Source of the DNA: Opisthorchis felineus
Lineage: Eukaryota; Platyhelminthes; Trematoda; Opisthorchiida; Opisthorchiidae
Assembly (NCBI GenBank): GCA_004794785.1
Contig: SJOL01005577.1
Coordinates: 62,001-126,000, forward strand
DNA: 64,000 nucleotides
Reading direction: 5' to 3'
Shown one piece after another: positions 36,577-51,500 of the stretch. Numbering within the stretch: position 1 is the first letter of the stretch; every line of letters starts with the position of its first letter. The notes below the pieces were generated by a model. That model was not told where the DNA came from and did not search any database. It saw only the letters and a program-made list of their open reading frames with translations. Position numbers and translations under genes: made by a program.

Positions 36577-39500
36577 GTAAGTTGAAGCTGCACTCATCTC
36601 CTACACTGTTGGAATTATCAGTTCTACCCAAGGTGGAATGGTACAGATAAATAGTAGGCAGATATTTCCCCTACCATCACAAATCCTGATGTCAAATTAA
36701 TGAACTAAGTCTAGAGCAAATCACTCCTTTTTGTGCTTTCTAAGTTATTTTTGTGGCCACGGTTTTCATCCCTTTGGACTGTTTGCTCCAATTAAGTCAC
36801 CGTAATTTGTGAACATCACCCTTCTGAAAATTCATTGCATTACGCTTTTCCCCATTAGGCTGATTAACCATACCCCAGAATCCCTACGGAGACTGTTTTA
36901 GCCAGCTGGGTAAAACGAACAATGCCACTACCTTAAAAGTCATCCACCATCAAATAGGGTATTTTAACTAGATTTGCCTGTTCGCCTTCTCATTATTCAC
37001 TGACGAGATGATTTGTTGTTCAAATGGGCCGACTTGATCACCATTCCATGGAATCATACCAACCCCGAGAATTGTTTCAACGCTGTCAAATGACGAGATT
37101 CTCACATCGGACTGATAAAATCTTTTCAAGCTGAACCAATACTATAGAAGTCGTGTGCATCCTACCGGTTGGTAGGTAGTACTGCAGGAAAGTTCCATTC
37201 TTGTGTATTTTATCAGTGAATAGGAGAAAAACTGATGATCAGCGCCATGTTCTCGAAAAATTTCCCGGATAAACGAGAATCCTAGTTAAACAGCTGAGTG
37301 GTGGGTGATCTTCCTCTAGTCAAGGTGTCTTCGCTTTCGGGATATGTTAGAGATATATCAGATAGAATATTTGTCTTCATAAGTCTTTACTAGGGCTCAA
37401 GTTGGAAACTCAGCTTCAGTCTTTCATTGACAAATTTTCCTATTGCTGTTTATGAATCAGAATACCTCAATCACTTTTCTTGTAACGGTTAAGCATATCT
37501 CCCCCACTGTGCAAGTCTTACAAAGTTCACCAAGAATATTAGTCTGCCACCCCTTCTGGGTGATTTTAGTCAGTCAGAAGAATCTCTATTAAGAAATTCT
37601 GGTTTATCAAACACTGTGCACTTAATTAACCGAGATCAGGCTACAATAGACTACTAGCCAAAGACCCAATTAGGTACGTCTGCAGACCTATGGTACACAT
37701 GCTGACGTCTAATAGTCGTATTGTCAGGATGCTTCCCAAGGTATGCTCCAAAGGCAACAATCGGCTCGTGATACAAATCAGGAGGTGTACTATTAAAAAA
37801 GGAAGATAAATTTATATGAATCGAACCGTCTTCAGGCTATACTGGTGGTTTCAATACACATTGCAAAGCACCCTCAAAATACCTTGAGTTCTGCTACAAT
37901 TTGTGGTATTCCGTGGAAACCAAATTCATCAGCCCAAATGGTTCCATAATGTATGTGACCAATGACCTCCTTGGAGTAAAAAAAAGGGCATGGGGATAAC
38001 AGTGACGAAGTACTGTTTTATCCTCGCCAAGGCTGGGATCTCTAGGTTGAGCACGTCCCACACGAATTTTGCCTTGCGGTCGGTCAACCGGTAAAAACAT
38101 CTGAAAGTTGTTCAAAACTATTTGGGTCAGAAAACAATAGAAAGCTTTCTTGGGTGACAGTGGTTCACCAAACCACCCAGCTGCTCCAAAAATGGTCACA
38201 ATACCAGTCCAACTGTGCGTTTCCCACCAGTGAGTGTGAACACTTAGGTTATAGCGATATTCATCAGCGTCTCATCATCAGCGACAGCATAACATCAGTG
38301 TTCAACACTGATGCTTTACTGCCGTATCAAACAGCGCTATATAGGACGAAATGAAAAGACGCTAAAAATGAGGTCGGTAAATGAGCGTTGATCCGGCGCT
38401 GACCTGGGCGACTTGGTTGCATATGTCTCGTGAACAGTTGAAGTTATATCGTCACAGCTCATTTCCACTCCCAAACTACGTCACCCCAACCATTGATAAG
38501 GTCAGTGGATAAATCAGGCGTCATCATTACAACCTAAGCTATCAATATTCCCTTCAACCACAAGGGTGGTAGAACTTACAACGTCACCCTTGGTTTTAGG
38601 TTACTGTCCCACAGAACATTCTGTTTTCTCAAGTCAGTTCCTCAAAGGTGTCCGTCGTCGTCGACAGAGGGTTGCTACAATTACACCCACGTTTAGTTAG
38701 CTTCGGCTTGTGATTCCGCCAAACGTACATTTATTTCGTGCACGTCAGTGTTGATAAAAGTAGTGGAGAATCTTATACTTATTTCAATGCGGTCCCAACT
38801 AGGTGTCTTCAGCTATAAGTGTCAGTCTTCTTACAAAGCAGAAAGTTTTATCATCAACGCAACTGATTGCTTAGCTCACAATACCTTAATAGACATGGGC
38901 AACAGAAGCAAATGAGCCCGTACTGCTTTTGCAGACTTTTTAGTGTTTCTCACTCACTTTTCTTTACTTTGCCAGAAGCATTTTTGGGCCGACCTACACG
39001 GACCAACTCTAGCACTAACACAGCTATTTTCTTGAGCATAACCAGCAACATTATCAAGCAGCGGTTCCTTCATCTCCTTCCGCACTCCACACAGACTTTC
39101 TGCAATTTGACTACTCAAGAAACACGACACAAAAACCCGAAACAGCTTTTTTTCGAGCTGCAGATTCCTGGTACTTTGGACAGGATAATCATGCCAACTA
39201 CTATTGGTCACAATGCCATTCCTCATACTTGAATCCAATTACATGACCAAAAAGTTAACGATTCGAAGCCCTCCCTTTTCCAGACAGTCATCAAAGCTTG
39301 TCCCTTAGCGTATTTATGGTAACTGCCATAAATATTTCACCTTCAGTTATCAGCCATATTCTTGCTACTTTGTTCCTCATACCTTGGTACTGCTCTTCCG
39401 TAGTTTTTTGTGATCCAGTGAAATATGCTTCATGCGAATGATACCCTCCTTCATTAAGAAAGTCCCTACTTTCCTTGTTGGACGGTTGGTAGACCAACAG

Positions 39501-42500
39501 GCCGATTTTTGTCCAAATGTTTTCGATACGATCCTTCATAATTCCTCTCACTGCTAACACCCTTGACTTAAAAATTGTCACTATAGGCACCGTTTGAAGA
39601 GCACTGGCTTACTTTTGTGCAAAATCTTTATAGTCATCAACTGGCGCTCGAATCAAAGTTGTGCTATGTCCTTTAACAATGAGCTCCAGGAGACACCACT
39701 GATACGATATGTGCTTGCCACCAAATTCTCGACTGGTAACGTGTTCTTGTAGATATTTATAATGACATGCATTCATTTTTTTGTCGGTGATGACGAAAAA
39801 AACTCATATTTTGTCGTGTTGATCAAGTGCTAGGCGGAGGGGGATGTTTTCATCAAGTTGTTGATTTCACTATTGGTTTAAAGCGCCCTCGGAGGTTCAA
39901 ACCGCTTCCAAAATTTAGGGGTCGTGACATCTAACAATCTCAACGAACATCTGTTGTGTTTGACTTTCCTGCTTAAACAGAGTTCCAGTATTCTTGCATC
40001 CATGAAGCAAGTTTCTAGTTGATTGCACTTAATCCACTTAAGCCTGTAGCCGAGAATCTTGGACGCAGTTGATAAGCAAACTCAATTCGAAGTGACATCT
40101 TTGGATAAAACAACTCAGGTTAATTATCCAAATGGTGTCATTATCTGATCATCAAACTCTCACCAATTACATTAAGTATTTTTGTTAATTGCATGAATAA
40201 GCAATATGCACATATCCTTTTGAGACGGTATAGGAAAAAACGGCAAAATAATCACAAGATTGTGCACATTCCGTTCCATCTAGACACGTTTCGGATCGTC
40301 AAAAAAAGTGCAAAAGCGAGCAAACGGCTTTACTTCCACTTGGGTCAGCTGCCTTTTTCCGGTGAGACAGCCGTGTTTCTCCGTTTCAACAATAAAGAAG
40401 CTATCACCATGAAAAATATCCGCACGGTAAGCTTCATGTTTTTATCTTGTATTCTCGAGTGAAATTAACATTGGGTTGACTGTTCCCCCTCCAAGTCTGG
40501 GCACTTACTTCGAGTTCCGCTAGTTAATACGTTACTCCTTCCAAACCTTCCGTCAACGAGAGACCTTTATTCTCTTTATCATGATTTCAGCTAATGGTTA
40601 TCAGTAGCGTGCTGCTCAGCAAAACCAATACCACCATCCTGTGAATAGCACCCCGTAAGAACACATGAGTAGCCAACTCAAAGCGAACACAAAACGTAGC
40701 AACATACGTTGATCCGCTCAAGAAATTTCTATTCACCTTTACCTGTACGGTATGTCTAACCATTTGTTTCAAAACAACAAAGATACGTGTTGGGCCGTCC
40801 TTTCACTCATTCAGTTATCATTTAATCGTTCGCCACCGTAATCGGTGTTGTGACGCAAACCCACAGCCGCTGCCTTGTTCCCCATTTTCCCCATCCCCCG
40901 TAGATTTCGAGCTCCCAGCTGCAAAGGCAAAATATGCCAGATGTGTTGTTGTTTGAAACAAGAGAACGCAGGTGCTTGCACGATAGGTGGAGGGAGTGAC
41001 GATAAAAAGCAGTGTGGCTCAGTTTACTGTTCCCAGCACATAAATTCGGGCTAAGACCAGAAGCACACGCCTCAGAACATAAGGAAGATGGGAATACTGT
41101 TAAAACAGCATTGTCTTAACAGCCAGTAGCAAGGAACGGACACTCAGCAGGAAGATTTAATACCCATTCCTGATGACGCGCTGTAAGGAACTTCATTTTC
41201 ATCAGACATGGAAAGCGACTGTAAAATATAAGTTCGACAAAGGGCAACAAAAAGACAGAGTCAACCGAATAGGCAAAATCCAGTTGATTCAATTGGTTTC
41301 TACTGCGACGACGGCCTCTTGATCGTATACGTGACTAAAGACAAATATACCGATTATCTGGGACCATATATCCCTTTAAATTTGGGACATTACCAGTACT
41401 TCAAGGTGCAATAGTACTTGGATCGTCACTGACACCAAGTTATAAAAAAGCAGGAGAACAATGCAGACGGACAGCGTGTTGATACTTACATGCGTCAGCG
41501 CTGCTTGCGACAGCTTGATGAGCTCCACAGAGGTTCCACGTTCAAAATAAAACAGGAAGTTTGCGTGAACAGAAGTCTACTTTAGCGAGAAAATCATTTC
41601 CTCATTTATCGGTCGCGAAATGTCACATTCTCCATTGAAGATTTGATCTGAACCACTGCGTTCTACTTCAAGTTACCATCAAAAATATGCCGTATGAGAC
41701 AAAAGTTTCAAACTGTATCCAGACAATCCATGGCTGTGAAGTATTCGTGGAACCCAAATTTAACAGCTGCAGCTCCCCGGTACCAACAACCCACTGAAAA
41801 GAAAAATAACAGACTGAAAAGCGAAATCGTACCTCATACAAAACTTATTTTATTAACTCTTTCCACCCTTTTCTTTTTGCGAATTTACATAACTCGGAAG
41901 CAAAATAAATAGAATCATGTGAACTGTCTGTCACCAAAAACCAGGAAAATGGTAGCAGTACATACGATTTTGCGAAACACCGACCTACGATTAATTCATC
42001 CGTTGAACAAGTGTGCCCCATTCGTCAGGCTGATATGCCACAGTCTGGATATATTTTCACATACAGGATGTGTTCGCCTGCAAGTTTGAAGTCAATGAAG
42101 GATTCCTGCAGCAGCTGCATACATTTATGAAAACATCGTTCTTACCGTTAATGTGGGCTCAGAGTCTATATTTCGGCAACTTGAATCACGAAGAACGGCA
42201 TGGCTACCTTGACTACGTGGATAATTACCTAAGAAGCCTTTCGAGTAAGTTAGTATTAAAATCCCCACATTCTGCATGAACTGGAATACATTTTGCCTGA
42301 TTACCTAGCTAATAATTCAAGCAATCCTATGAGTGCTGTGCTTCTTCAACAAAATATCGACACCTCGATATCTCGAATATCGTATCAACTGAAACATGAA
42401 GCGACATTCTGCAACAAATCCAGTTGAAGGAGAACATCAAACACAGGAGATTCAGTTGGACGCAGCTGAGTCTCTCATCAAGGCCAAATTTGTTTGCAAA

Positions 42501-45500
42501 TGGTGAATAACACGTAAGAGTTAGTTTTAATGTGCTAGTGACATGGTTCTCGCCATAAGCCAAGTAAATTTTGACTCCAGTTGTTTGCACGGCTGGTTCT
42601 GCTCCTGTGTTCATTTTCAGTCAACTAGTCTCCTTCTGTTAACTGTACTATTTAAATAAGTTCCCATCACCCAGTATATGTATTCCCTTATTAGTTTTAT
42701 TCTACATGCCGTAAATCTCCCATTTTTCCACTGCTCCAATTTTTCCTGATCGCCATCTGCAAATGATGTCATTATCGTCAATTGATTATTTGTTAGAATG
42801 AAATGACATGGGCATATTGTTCAGTGTTTTGGCCTGACGTTCACAAAGAAAATGAATCCCAGATACTTCGGTTTGTGATTGTCTCACCAGTTGGTAAATT
42901 ATAAAATCTCCGGAGATTCTTTCTCGGATAACGTTAGCTGTGCAGTTGGTTGCTAGATATCTCCTCGAGGCTTTATACCACGTTGCAGGACAAATGCTTT
43001 GCACGTAACACGGCACTGTTCCCCAGTGGACTCCCTAGTATCTTAGCACCTTCAGCATTCTGAAGGTCCAAACGAATCCCTGAGTAGGCCAATAGTTTGA
43101 ACTACGTTTCTGCCAAATCAAGTTACGCTCTTCCCAAGTTTTGACCAAGGTTGGAATTATTACCAATTACTAATGAATCCTTGTTACGATACATTTTTCA
43201 CGATTGTGCATTTCTATAGTGAACCGAACTTATCCTTCCCCATATGACAACTGAGCCCTAGTCTCCTTTGGGTAACGTCAGGAGGATGCTGTTGTTGCTG
43301 AGCTTGCCAGCAAATCAGAATTATTTCACTCACTTCTTGTATAAGTTGAGGACCATGTTGAACTCAAGGAGACACACTGTGCTCTACTTTCAACTATATT
43401 TTCCTACGCTCCTTCGGGACACTTTTTGTCTGATACTTCCACAGAACAACCTGAAATTTCACTTCAGCTGGCTAGGTTAACTCTCATGCGCTATACGACG
43501 GTCACGCGAAAATTCTCGTCATGCCAAAGCTCCAAGAATAACCTAGTGACCCCGACCACTATGGTGCAGCGACAAAAGCTTAGCTAATGTGCCATTCAGT
43601 GTTACACTCAGTATTTCATTCAGTTTTACACTGACGGCTTTGCTCATATACCACTCTTGAAAGTATTTAACCTGACCAGCTAAACAAACTGTACATATTT
43701 ATCTGTTAGGATGTTTTATAAGTTGTCAGTTCTATTCAGTGCTCCTAATCCATCCTAACCCACTACAACTACTCGACTTGCACTCCCTTGTGTTGGCTGT
43801 GTTCATAGGTCATGTTTTCCAGATCATATTAGCGTCTAGGCAGCTAAAAGATGCAGGACCACTCAGTTATTTCTATTGGTATAATCCTCTGTGGACTGAA
43901 TTTCTGTCAAATTGCATTGTTCTTGCGAGTCAGTGAGTGTTTCACATGTTATTTTTTGTGTAAAAATATACACCAGGCGATTCTCTCCTTAGGTACGACG
44001 TGGCGCTTTACGGATGAATCATATACGCCACCGTCATGTAAACATTTCAGCTTGTTGCTTGTAGCTTCAGTGCACCCATGATGTCGTCCGTCTACCAATC
44101 AATCAGCCTCGAAGTCAATCTGCTTTTAAAGCATCGACCGGTCATAATAGTGTAAAATGGTACGGTGTCTGTTGCGTTCGTGTAAGCAACACTGAGGCAC
44201 GCCTGTTTGATACGGCTGAAAGTGCAGCCCAAAAATCCCTATCTGTTGACGGCCATGCACATGAGCTGACTAAGGCTAATTAACCAAATGTCACACCGCG
44301 CACGTTTCCTAAGCAGTTTAGATCGATTTTTCTACTGACGCGCGCGCTGTTCCCACGTGCGTATCCATATTCCCAAAAGAGATGCTTTGGTGCGTGATGG
44401 TTGCGAGACACATTCATGATCGAAATTACTTCTTTCCATGCCATAAATTTCAAGCAAAGTACATCTCCTCGAAAGGCGCATCAAATTCCCAAAGAACACT
44501 GGGAATCATGTTAAGTCAGATATGAAATATTTTATTTTGATAAATTTTGGATGCGCGACAAAAGATATCTTGTTAAAGCCAACACATGTGGGTTATGTAA
44601 ACTAGAATAATACATTTAAGAACAGATTACAGATTACCGACTTGTAGGAACATACTTTTCAGCGCAGTTTGGCACAATGTGCATAATAAAATAAACGCTT
44701 GATATCGTGCGATGATCAAACTGATGTTGAATCTAGCAGCGTTAATTCGTTTGCCCCGGGTACGGTCTTGGTGCACCGAATATTGTTGAATAAAAATAAC
44801 GCGACGCAGGGCCACAGATATCGTTCATTTCTCAATTCATTTCAAATTCAGCCATAATTGCCTGTTCGAAAGAACAGGTTTCGCTGCCGCCATCGAAATT
44901 GCCAGATCAAGTGCACAATATGGATGCAGAAGGATTAATCCAATTGTCCCGACATCCTGACTTTGTTAACTATCTTGAGGAAAGCGCGTCACATTGGATG
45001 CGTCAAATTGATGAAGTGAGTAGTTTTATTGTTTTGTTTCACAATGCAAATTGGCCCACAGAATCAAATGTTTAGTTTAAGAAGAGTTTCTATATTGAAG
45101 ATGGCAGACTTGCTTTTTGTAACACGTACTGATGGGCCCGTCAATAATGTGAGTTCCATCCAGGATCAACTAATCATTTTTGGTGAGAAAGCAGTGCTAG
45201 TTCCATGCCTTCGGATTGTAGCTACTCTGATAAAATAACGAGCAATGCTGGATTATTTTTACGCTTTAGTGAAAATAATTGGCTGGGGCCACCATTCTCA
45301 CAGCCCCAATGTGGCTGTTTACAGTCAGCCGCACAATCAAGCACCACTAAGACTTTGACTCGATGCCACAACGACTGAGATACGATATACATGCGGGTAT
45401 GAGTAAAGCTGAGATACTGGGTTTAAACCAAAAATACCGAGGAAATTCACACATTCATTAGGAATTCACAGTCTTCATACCGGCAACAGTAGCGTCCAAT

Positions 45501-48500
45501 CAGCATGCAACAGATACTCAGTTGAAAAACAAACAAGCACCCGTTTGCTTGTTTGATAAACACAGCAGCTGAGCTTTTGTTTTTTTTTAGGGTGGGGGCT
45601 TGGATGAAAGATGATTCGTGCTTCATGTCAAGAGGTGGCCTCCTTGGGGTTGGAAAATTTAGATGAAGCATGAAGGAGTCCCTCAAAATGTTATGACAGA
45701 GATATGCAGAGATATTCTATCCCTTGACTGAACCACCATATCTACTCACGCTGCGCACAAAGCCCTCGTACGCATGGCATCTGTGCTTAGCACCATGAAA
45801 TAGCGAAGTACTTCATCAACACCCACTTTCCACTTCATAATTTCATTTTACTGGCAAATCATTCACGGTAAAATCCTTTTGGAGCGCGTCTACTCAAACC
45901 AGGCAGCCTCTGCTGAGACCTCCTCTAAATTAAGCGTGGCTAGACAAAGTACGTAGTCATTGTAGAGGAGGCGTGCGACCATCATTACTGCCTCCAGAAA
46001 AGTAGCTATTCACTCAATACTGATCACATATTAATCCTCAGCAGGAGAGGTCTTTGTTGAAAGACGCATCGTGGAACGGGCTAACTCTGAGTCTCGTCTT
46101 GTCCAGCAGGACACGCCGATGCCATCATTTAGACCATCCTCCGTAACACAATCAATCTGAAGAACGCCCTGCCAAAAAGACCACAGTTAACGTCCACGAA
46201 ATCCATCACCACGCTAAAAGATAGAATAATTCCGTCAAAAGGCTGCTACTCTACCAATACCGAATCAGTTTGCAACAGAGCTTCTCTTTTGGGTATGAAT
46301 CTGTGCGCGATCTCATAGTTCTTTCCATTGATGGACAACTCGAGTCTCTGAGGCTGTATGAACCTTTACTACTTCCAGACAAGTGCATCAAGTAATGCAA
46401 GTAATGCAAGTAATGGCACTAATGTGTATAGTGTGTCATCATCAAGCGCTACACTAATTCAAGTTCCTCTACTATAATAACCTCTAAAGGCTGAAGTTAT
46501 AGCGTGTAATTTAGCTGTTAATCTCTGGCGGGACCACCCCCAAGAGATCCCAACCTTCGACGAAGAGCACTTTCTGGTCAAAGTGGGTTAGTTCACACCC
46601 ATAACAGATCAATTCACAGAAAGAACGATTTTCGTTTGGTCTGTTAAAATGGCCTTTCTCAAGAGGATAAATGTACGACCGTGTCGTTTTAAAGACCGGC
46701 GACTTAACAGGTCACTGCTGCTAAGTCTTTCCAAGCAGTCTCCTCAGGGAATGCTAGTGGGGCAAAGTTGTTCACTCTTAGGATATCATCTTCTAAGTTT
46801 CCACCAAAGGTGATCTCTTCCGACGCATGGTCCCTTACAGGGGATACCTAACCAGTCAAGGTCAAAAAAGACCAACCACAAGTCGTCTCATCCGGAAGGT
46901 GGTTCTAAAGGTAGAACAAATTTGTGGTAACTATGTGCCATACCTATGAAAACCATGCTATAAGTTCCAAAAGAGCTTAGTGGGAGCAATGTGGTCTTCA
47001 TGCCATAATCATATACCCAGTTGGTATAAACAACCACACACCCTCTGTTACGTATATGTTACTTGTCCCGGATGGGCCTTAATAAGGCCAATATGACTGC
47101 ATGGTCTCCAGTATGGTGGATATAATTAAAAGTGGCTGGCCGGATTCTTTGTACGTTGACAACGCCTTTTCTGTACAACACTTCCTATCATACATTGATA
47201 TGTTCACTGGGCTGTATATCCGTCTCTCTCCTGCTAATCAATGGAGTATCTCTGTCTTGTGCCACGTTATTTTAAAATGGTTAGACTTTCAAATCCTTAT
47301 TTTATAATAACTAAGATGGTTAACATTACCGCAAGGTGAAATCACACCATAAGCAGTGTGAGAAATATGCGAATTACCCATTTATGCCGTTTCTGGACAA
47401 CGAGTTTTAACCAATGCATACGATACGAGGACGATATTTTAGAGAGAAGTAACGGAATTCTCGGGAGCTTCATCCTCCTTCGGAGGGATAGCACGCTAAG
47501 TCGTGCCTTTAAGGGAATGAGGTTATGTATTCTCCAGGGAATGGACCTCCATTCGAATAAGCTTCCATCTGTGTTATTACTGTGTAACAGGCTATATCAC
47601 CAAGGAAGATATTTTTTTAATGACGCTTCTCCTACTACTTTTGCATTCCACATAAAATGAGGTGTGATGATGTCTTACATTGTTCGTCAAAACTTTTTTT
47701 GGAACAAATGAATTACACAGATGCCAAGAAATGCTCCTGTAGATGAAACAACTGTACTACCTTGCCGATATGCGAGTTTGGCAGCCTTTCTCATGTTAGG
47801 TTTGACTTCCAGATCTCAGTAGTGTCAAAATGGACTTTGGTCTATCCACTTCATGAATGATGACAGAGAATGTCACCGTGCACTCATAACAGCGGTAACC
47901 TCTCTTTTAAGGAGACTAGTTTTTAGGGATAACCGCAGTATTTAAAGCTCACGTGAGTAAAAATCATGTTTGGAAACATTGACTACCTTACAAACAAAAT
48001 TGGTCTTAAGCCTACTTGGTGCCTAAACATGCGTCTCGCATTCCTGGTAATTATTTAAGAGAGGTCTTTGATCCTTGGGGGCACCTAGTGAGATCTTCGT
48101 CAGGTATCTTGCGGTGTTTTCTAGAAAGATATCAGCTTCAGGAGAACTCACACAAACTGAGGGAAGTGGTCTTATTTTGGGGAGGTCTCTCTTTGAGGGC
48201 GCTCGTTGTAGGGAATTACTACCAGGTATATGTAATGCTTCCCTCAAAGAATGCGCAACCTCGAGATCAAACAAAACAAGCTCTTCTTGGAAAAGCACTC
48301 CTTTTGGGGCCACAAGATCCCAGTCAAATTGCCACAAAAGTTTTCAGGTCCGTTCCAATGAATTTATATAAATGGAATGAATAAAAGTGGCTTCACTCAG
48401 TCGCTCGCAATACAGCTTATTATTACTTACAAGAGATTGAAAATGTTTTTTGTATCAATGGTTTGGCTGCCAACGGTTTGCAGTTCTTGGACTGGATAGT

Positions 48501-51500
48501 GTCCGGTGAATATTCGCTTCCCAGTTAACTTTTCTTCCACCGCTAGGACTTCCCGAGTTTCAGGTCGGATTAAATGCTTCTGATTGCTGAGGTCGACTCG
48601 CGCCTGGATTTGACTGATTAAAAACTTTTTTTCAAGTTTTTCCATACTCTCAAACAACTTGTTTGTTATAGGGGGAAACCGTTTTTCTTGTGAGTAATTC
48701 AGCCACTGGACCTGATTATGAAAGAAAATCCTGTTTAACGAAATCCCGAGTGAGTCTGCCAGGATGCAGCCTAATAACTTCGACGCATGCTAATGTGAAC
48801 AGAAATTCGCTCCTGTCGTCCCCCTCCATCTGCACCTCAGTGTTCGAGTCCGATGCATGGACTTGAACTCACCTGATTGGTGGCGTTCAATAGCTGTCAG
48901 TTCATGTATAAAAGTCCTTTCTAATGACCGAAAGTGCCTCCTGACGCGTGGATTCAAATGTAATGATTAGCGTGCATCCATAGGACAACTGCAATGACCA
49001 ATTTTGTATTCATTATCTGGCCCTTCGATTAATCATCGTTCGGCTTCATTGGAAACTGGTATGTGCACAGGAAACACTTCTACCAAGGTGACCAGGTTAA
49101 AACCTTCAAAATATTCGTCTTGGGCGGCAGTCTATTTGTCGTAAAGCAAATAATTATGAGCCCGGCCATTTAGCTGTCTTCTTGGAAGCACTCTTTTCTT
49201 GAAGAACCGCGTCCTTCGCATCTCAACTTAAAGATTTCACTTCAATATGGTGGCGTGGTAATGATCGCAACGCCTTAACTGGCATGAACGCAACTACTTG
49301 AGCTTCACCCATGTCATGAAGTGGCACATTCTCTCAGTAAACTAAATCGAACTACAATGCAGTCTCGGGGTGAATTCGCACTGTTCTCTATGAACGGTAA
49401 GGTATTTCTTCCAAGAGACTAAAAAAGTACCTGCTTTGGACATTAGCGTTAGTAGTTGGAATCTTGCATCTTGCATCCTTGGGTTAGTTCTGCTCCCACG
49501 ACCTTGTCAGTCCGGCCTTGGGATCGGAAGCTCTAGATAGTGTGCTCAGTGTGAGACCGTGGTTGACCTCAACAGTCAAAATCGTGTTATTTCTCCACAT
49601 GGTGCGTCAATTACCAAATAAAAGGAACCATGTCTTCTACGTCTTGGACCTGAAACGTGAGGTCTCATCTGGATAATGATGAAGGGGATGTGTCAAGAAG
49701 ATGAACTACTTTCGTAGCAAAGGAATTCAAGTAGTATGAGACAAATCCTGTTGTGTTCAATAAAACCTGACGGGTTGATCAAGCGAAGTGGGGAGAATTT
49801 GGTTCGAATAGAGTTTGTGGGGCATAGTATCCAAAGAATAACGAGTGAACCGAACTGCATCAACTCGAGGATAGTGAACAATCGATTTCGGCTGCCGGGG
49901 TTATCTTTGGAAAAATTTGTCAGCCATATGCTTACATAGTGCCACAATCGGACAAGGAGTTCAAATTCTACGACCAACTGTCGAAACTGCACCTTTAACT
50001 TACTGACTCTTCCTGTCGAGCGATTTTGTTCCTCCAGGCAGCAGTGGCTCAAAAACCTGCAATAAGAAATTGGAAACCTGTTGACTGGGACCAGTGAGCA
50101 TGAACGGCGGAGGATTATTATGTATTATTATGGTTCTACATCTGTCACATTTGCCAACAGGTTCGACATGAGGTCTTGTCGATACTTGACCACGTTCTGA
50201 GGTCCCCATCCCCGCTTAACGTCGCTGTTTTTGGATTAAACGGAAATCAATGAGGAAAAGGAGGTGCATTTGCAAAAGAAGAGACAAGCGGGCAGGATGA
50301 CTTCGATACGACATTTAAGCCAAAAAGACAGATACTGTCGGTAATGTCTCGGCCTTAATGCGCAATCTGGGATTGGGTAGAAAGGTAAAATCAACGAAAG
50401 GCGGACAAGACCCGCAGAAATAGTCTTTTGTGCACAATAGGCAAGATTTTGGCTCTCTTACTGCTTAAGTGATTGGTTTCTGGCTTTATGACAAAAAAGC
50501 TCACTGAAGATTTCAAAGTGACCGAGGCACAACTGAGTCAATCTTTACCGCAAGATGAGTAGCACAGCACGGTTTTGCACCGGGCTAACCGTAAACCGCT
50601 TGTGAATTTCAAAGCTTCTGACTCGGTAATTTGGAGTATGCTATGGAATACCTTACAAATTTCGGCATTCCAGACGGGCTCCTCAACCTCGTTAAAAAAA
50701 ATCATGCTTCCTTTGGTAGCATGGGTAAGGATCTGAGTCTGAAATCGATTAGGCATTAGAGTGGAATTGTCATTCTCTCAGCTCTGTTCAGTCGCTATTT
50801 GATACCCATATATAGAACTAGCTTCCACCGCAAAAGGGGTATGCCATTTCGGCGTAGGTTTGATGATTCTCTCTTTAATTCATGACTGCGACACTGTTAC
50901 GTAAATCTAACCAAGTACGCTGCCCTTAGCGGTTGATTTTGCCTTAATTTAACATTCTTATGCGAACTTCCGGTGAACGACCATAGCATTCGACTCAGGG
51001 ACATCTACGCTTTGGCTAAAATATCAAGTTTCTTAAACCACTGAGTTAATCAACTTACACTAGGAGTCTACATGAAATAGCAAATTTTCGGTTGAGCAGT
51101 TTTGAGATGGCGCACTGTTCGGATTTCTGCCACCTGGGAAACCCACTGTCCACAGTCCTAAGGTTTCATAACGAACAGAATGCTCAGAGTGTGAATACCA
51201 GCACAGCATTTGGTTGTCACACAAAACGCGTCTGGTGAAAACACCAGTACAAAGACATCAGGATTTCAGTGCATCGGGCAGCGAAACCTAGAAAACCCGG
51301 ACGACATTTTCAGTTAGTTGACCGATTTATATGCACATCCACGCAAAATCCTTTGAATTAGGTGAAGAGGTCGCTCTTTAAAAACCAAAATTTCTCAGCG
51401 CGTGAACGCTGATAAAATAACGTACAGGTTGATGCAAACAAGCAATATTTGATCCAGAAAACAACTTCAATAGCCTGTGCAAACGCAGTAAAGAGCTTGA

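Noticed and set aside
36291..36593. Minus-strand frame of 100 codons
   Set aside because: It is antisense to dynein exon A, whose plus-strand protein is clearly conserved.
37894..38199. Minus-strand frame of 101 codons in dynein intron A
   Set aside because: No motif or splice context; it does not resemble dynein or a transposon protein I know.
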